Part shown: positions 62,507 to 64,000 of the stretch, one piece after another
How positions within the stretch are numbered: the first letter of the stretch is position 1
Layout: every line of letters begins with the position of its first letter
NCBI GenBank assembly: GCA_023249725.1
Contig: JAHFBZ010000003.1
Location: 1-64,000, forward strand
DNA: 64,000 nt
Direction: 5' to 3'
From: Methanobacteriaceae archaeon
GTDB lineage: Archaea; Methanobacteriota; Methanobacteria; Methanobacteriales; Methanobacteriaceae
Program-made: the position numbers and the translations under genes
The notes under the pieces: generated by a model
Database searches by the model: none
Told to the model about the DNA's origin: nothing
What the model saw: only the letters and a program-made list of their open reading frames with translations

Positions 62507-64000
62507 CTACATATAACTACGGTCAACGTTTTCATTTTGATATTTCTTATTGTGAGGATTAACTGATTGCTGGGAGCTAGTTAAATCTTTTTGCAATGCA
62601 TTTTCATAAGTTTTATATCGTTGAATAATTTGATCTTCAATGGATATGGCCTTTTTAGCAGCTAGTTTCATATGTTTTTGCGTTATATATGGATTTTCGT
62701 CCATAACTGCAATATCTCCCGCCATTCTAATTACTCCTCCTAAATCTCTTAATCGGAGGGTAAATGCATCATCTTTATCATCGATAACTTTAGCTCGTTT
62801 TTCGGCTTCTTTAACCAGGATTTTAATAGCGTCTAATGTAGCATGGGGGATTTTTCCATCAATTTCTATTTCTTGAGCGACAAATTGTGCTAATTTAGCT
62901 TCATTTTCTTCGTTAATAGGCATGGTGGTATTCATTAAGATTTCATATCCTTCTCCCTGGATACGTGATCTTAATGGGGGTAATATGTGCTTTAAATCAA
63001 CTATATTGCAAGCTCCTACAAAAATAAAATCACATGGAACATTTTCTACTCTGACTGAACTTCCGGCACTTTGTGGATTTCGCCCTACAATTGGAAAAAC
63101 CTTGTCTTGCATGGCACTAAGAATAAATCTCTGCAAGTGGGAGATATGAACTACTTCATCTACAAATAAAACTCCTTCATGAGCTTCATGAATTGCTCCG
63201 GGAACTACACGTTCATAAGGCTGAGTTCCAAGATCAGGATGTCCTCCATATGGATCGTGTCTAACATCTCCTAGTAATTCTGTTTCACTAGCACCGGTAG
63301 CTTGGATGAAGAATTTTCTTTTAAGAGGAACTACCACATGCATGGGTTTTTCATCTACTAATTCTCTTCGTTTTTCCAGGGCTTTTTGATCAAGAACTTT
63401 GATCTGGTCTCCTCCCAATCTCTCATAAATTACTACCTCTTCTCGACCATTTATTTCACGAGTAGTAGTTACTCTATCTTGAGGAATGTTTACTGGTCCG
63501 GAACTCATTTCAAACATGCCTAAAAGGTCTCCCAAATGTTTTCTTCGGGCATTAATATTTGAAAATTTGTCCCCCCCACAATTAGGACATATACTTTCAT
63601 ATACGCTATTATAATCTCCACAATGCATGCATTTAAATCCTAATCGTTCGGAAACAGCATCTGGAACATTTTTAGGATCTATAAATTCTCCTTCTGCTTT
63701 TTCAATAGCTATTTTATCTGCTATGATTTCTTTTCGAGTTTTAATTTCTATAAAAGGACGTTCTGGTCGCTCAGGGTTGTGAACGGCACTTATTTCCTCC
63801 GAAGGTTGATTTAAATGAAAAGAAATGGCTTGAGCAATAAGAGATTTTCCAATTCCTGGCGGCCCTACTAGTAAAAGATTTCTTCTTTGCTTTGCTGCAA
63901 TTTTAACGACTTGAATAATATCTTCATGCCCTATAACCCTTTCTAGAGGATCTTTAGGAATAATAATATCTTTACTGGTTTCAATATTTTCCGGATTGTT
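62507..64000 (-). CDS. LonB-like AAA+ ATPase without protease domain, 5'-truncated by window edge
   Basis: The frame is open from 64000 down to TAG at 62507-62509, giving 497 visible residues. Walker A is GPPGIGKS (residues 46-53 of the visible part, 63842-63865), Walker B is GVLFVDEV (about 276-283), and TELLGDVRHDPYGG and LTLR-like LRLRDLGGVIRMAGDIAV match archaeal LonB. Between the Walker motifs lies a zinc ribbon (Cys124, Cys127, Cys138, Cys141) where LonB has its membrane segment. After the sensor-2 region the chain ends in about 45 hydrophilic residues; the Ser-Lys protease domain is missing. An internal ATG at 63628 is not the start. Confidence 0.85.
   Translation of the reverse strand, partial: NNPENIETSKDIIIPKDPLERVIGHEDIIQVVKIAAKQRRNLLLVGPPGIGKSLIAQAISFHLNQPSEEISAVHNPERPERPFIEIKTRKEIIADKIAIEKAEGEFIDPKNVPDAVSERLGFKCMHCGDYNSVYESICPNCGGDKFSNINARRKHLGDLLGMFEMSSGPVNIPQDRVTTTREINGREEVVIYERLGGDQIKVLDQKALEKRRELVDEKPMHVVVPLKRKFFIQATGASETELLGDVRHDPYGGHPDLGTQPYERVVPGAIHEAHEGVLFVDEVVHISHLQRFILSAMQDKVFPIVGRNPQSAGSSVRVENVPCDFIFVGACNIVDLKHILPPLRSRIQGEGYEILMNTTMPINEENEAKLAQFVAQEIEIDGKIPHATLDAIKILVKEAEKRAKVIDDKDDAFTLRLRDLGGVIRMAGDIAVMDENPYITQKHMKLAAKKAISIEDQIIQRYKTYENALQKDLTSSQQSVNPHNKKYQNENVDRSYM

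Noticed and set aside
62507-62509. TAG stop of the LonB-like gene read as pyrrolysine, giving a longer protein with a protease domain
   Set aside because: The following sequence in that frame is AT-rich, stops soon and shows no protease motifs.

Overview
The window is about 64 kb of an AT-rich archaeal chromosome. The gene content points to a hydrogenotrophic methanogen of the order Methanobacteriales, most likely a mesophilic Methanobacterium. Evidence: an archaeal A-type ATP synthase operon with a duplicated-hairpin proteolipid, TiaS, a Thg1-like protein, a class III signal-peptide pilin, an McrD homologue, the TfuA/YcaO pair that thioamidates methyl-coenzyme M reductase, a LonB-type AAA+ ATPase and XerA. 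From memory, the gene order around carAB, serA, the HTH regulator and the ATP synthase resembles Methanothermobacter thermautotrophicus; I could not check this. Translation signals are archaeal: GGTG/GGAG Shine-Dalgarno sequences lie 4-10 nt before starts, and TTG and GTG starts are common.

Layout. 0-4.5 kb: carA and carB. 4.8-6.2 kb: a secreted protein with a caspase/gingipain-like His/Cys signature plus PKD and CARDB domains. 6.4-9.4 kb: amidohydrolase, UspA, four-CBS protein and an unknown protein. 9.6-13.5 kb (minus): LarE-like sulfur transferase, TfuA, YcaO and an M50 metalloprotease, a sulfur/thioamide group. 13.7-16.4 kb (minus): an iron-containing alcohol dehydrogenase overlapping a PAS histidine kinase. 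16.5-25.4 kb: HIT protein, M24 peptidase, TadC-like pilus membrane protein plus pilin, CofA-like aldehyde dehydrogenase, tRNA-binding protein, PRC-barrel protein, aspartate dehydrogenase, Thg1 and a JAMM protein. 25.5-31.6 kb: serA, YbjQ family, a TIM-barrel-like unknown, GNAT, and a tightly divergent HTH regulator/tiaS pair. 31.7-36.6 kb: PrpD-like, U32-like, fumarase-alpha-like and citrate synthase-like genes. 36.9-46.1 kb: ATP synthase operon H-I-K-E-C-F-A-B-D plus DUF22. 46.3-55.4 kb: sparse region with small membrane proteins, an ATP-grasp enzyme, tRNA-Gln, ExoD, McrD, aldo/keto reductase, DUF1284 and BioY. 55.8-64 kb: class II photolyase with a TudS/YbgA-like partner, two overlapping receiver-histidine kinases, XerA and a LonB-like ATPase cut by the window edge.

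Points of most interest: (1) ATP synthase subunit B has an in-frame TGA at 44840-44842 at a position normally leucine, with the rest of the protein intact in the same frame. (2) The LonB-like ATPase has no protease domain and carries a zinc ribbon between Walker A and Walker B. (3) The HTH regulator and tiaS start codons are 19 nt apart and share a palindromic CACCGGTG that supplies both Shine-Dalgarno sequences. (4) The secreted clan-CD-like peptidase. (5) The LarE/TfuA/YcaO group. (6) The PrpD/U32/fumarase/citrate-synthase-like group, whose pathway is unclear. I found no CRISPR array, insertion sequence, prophage or rRNA.
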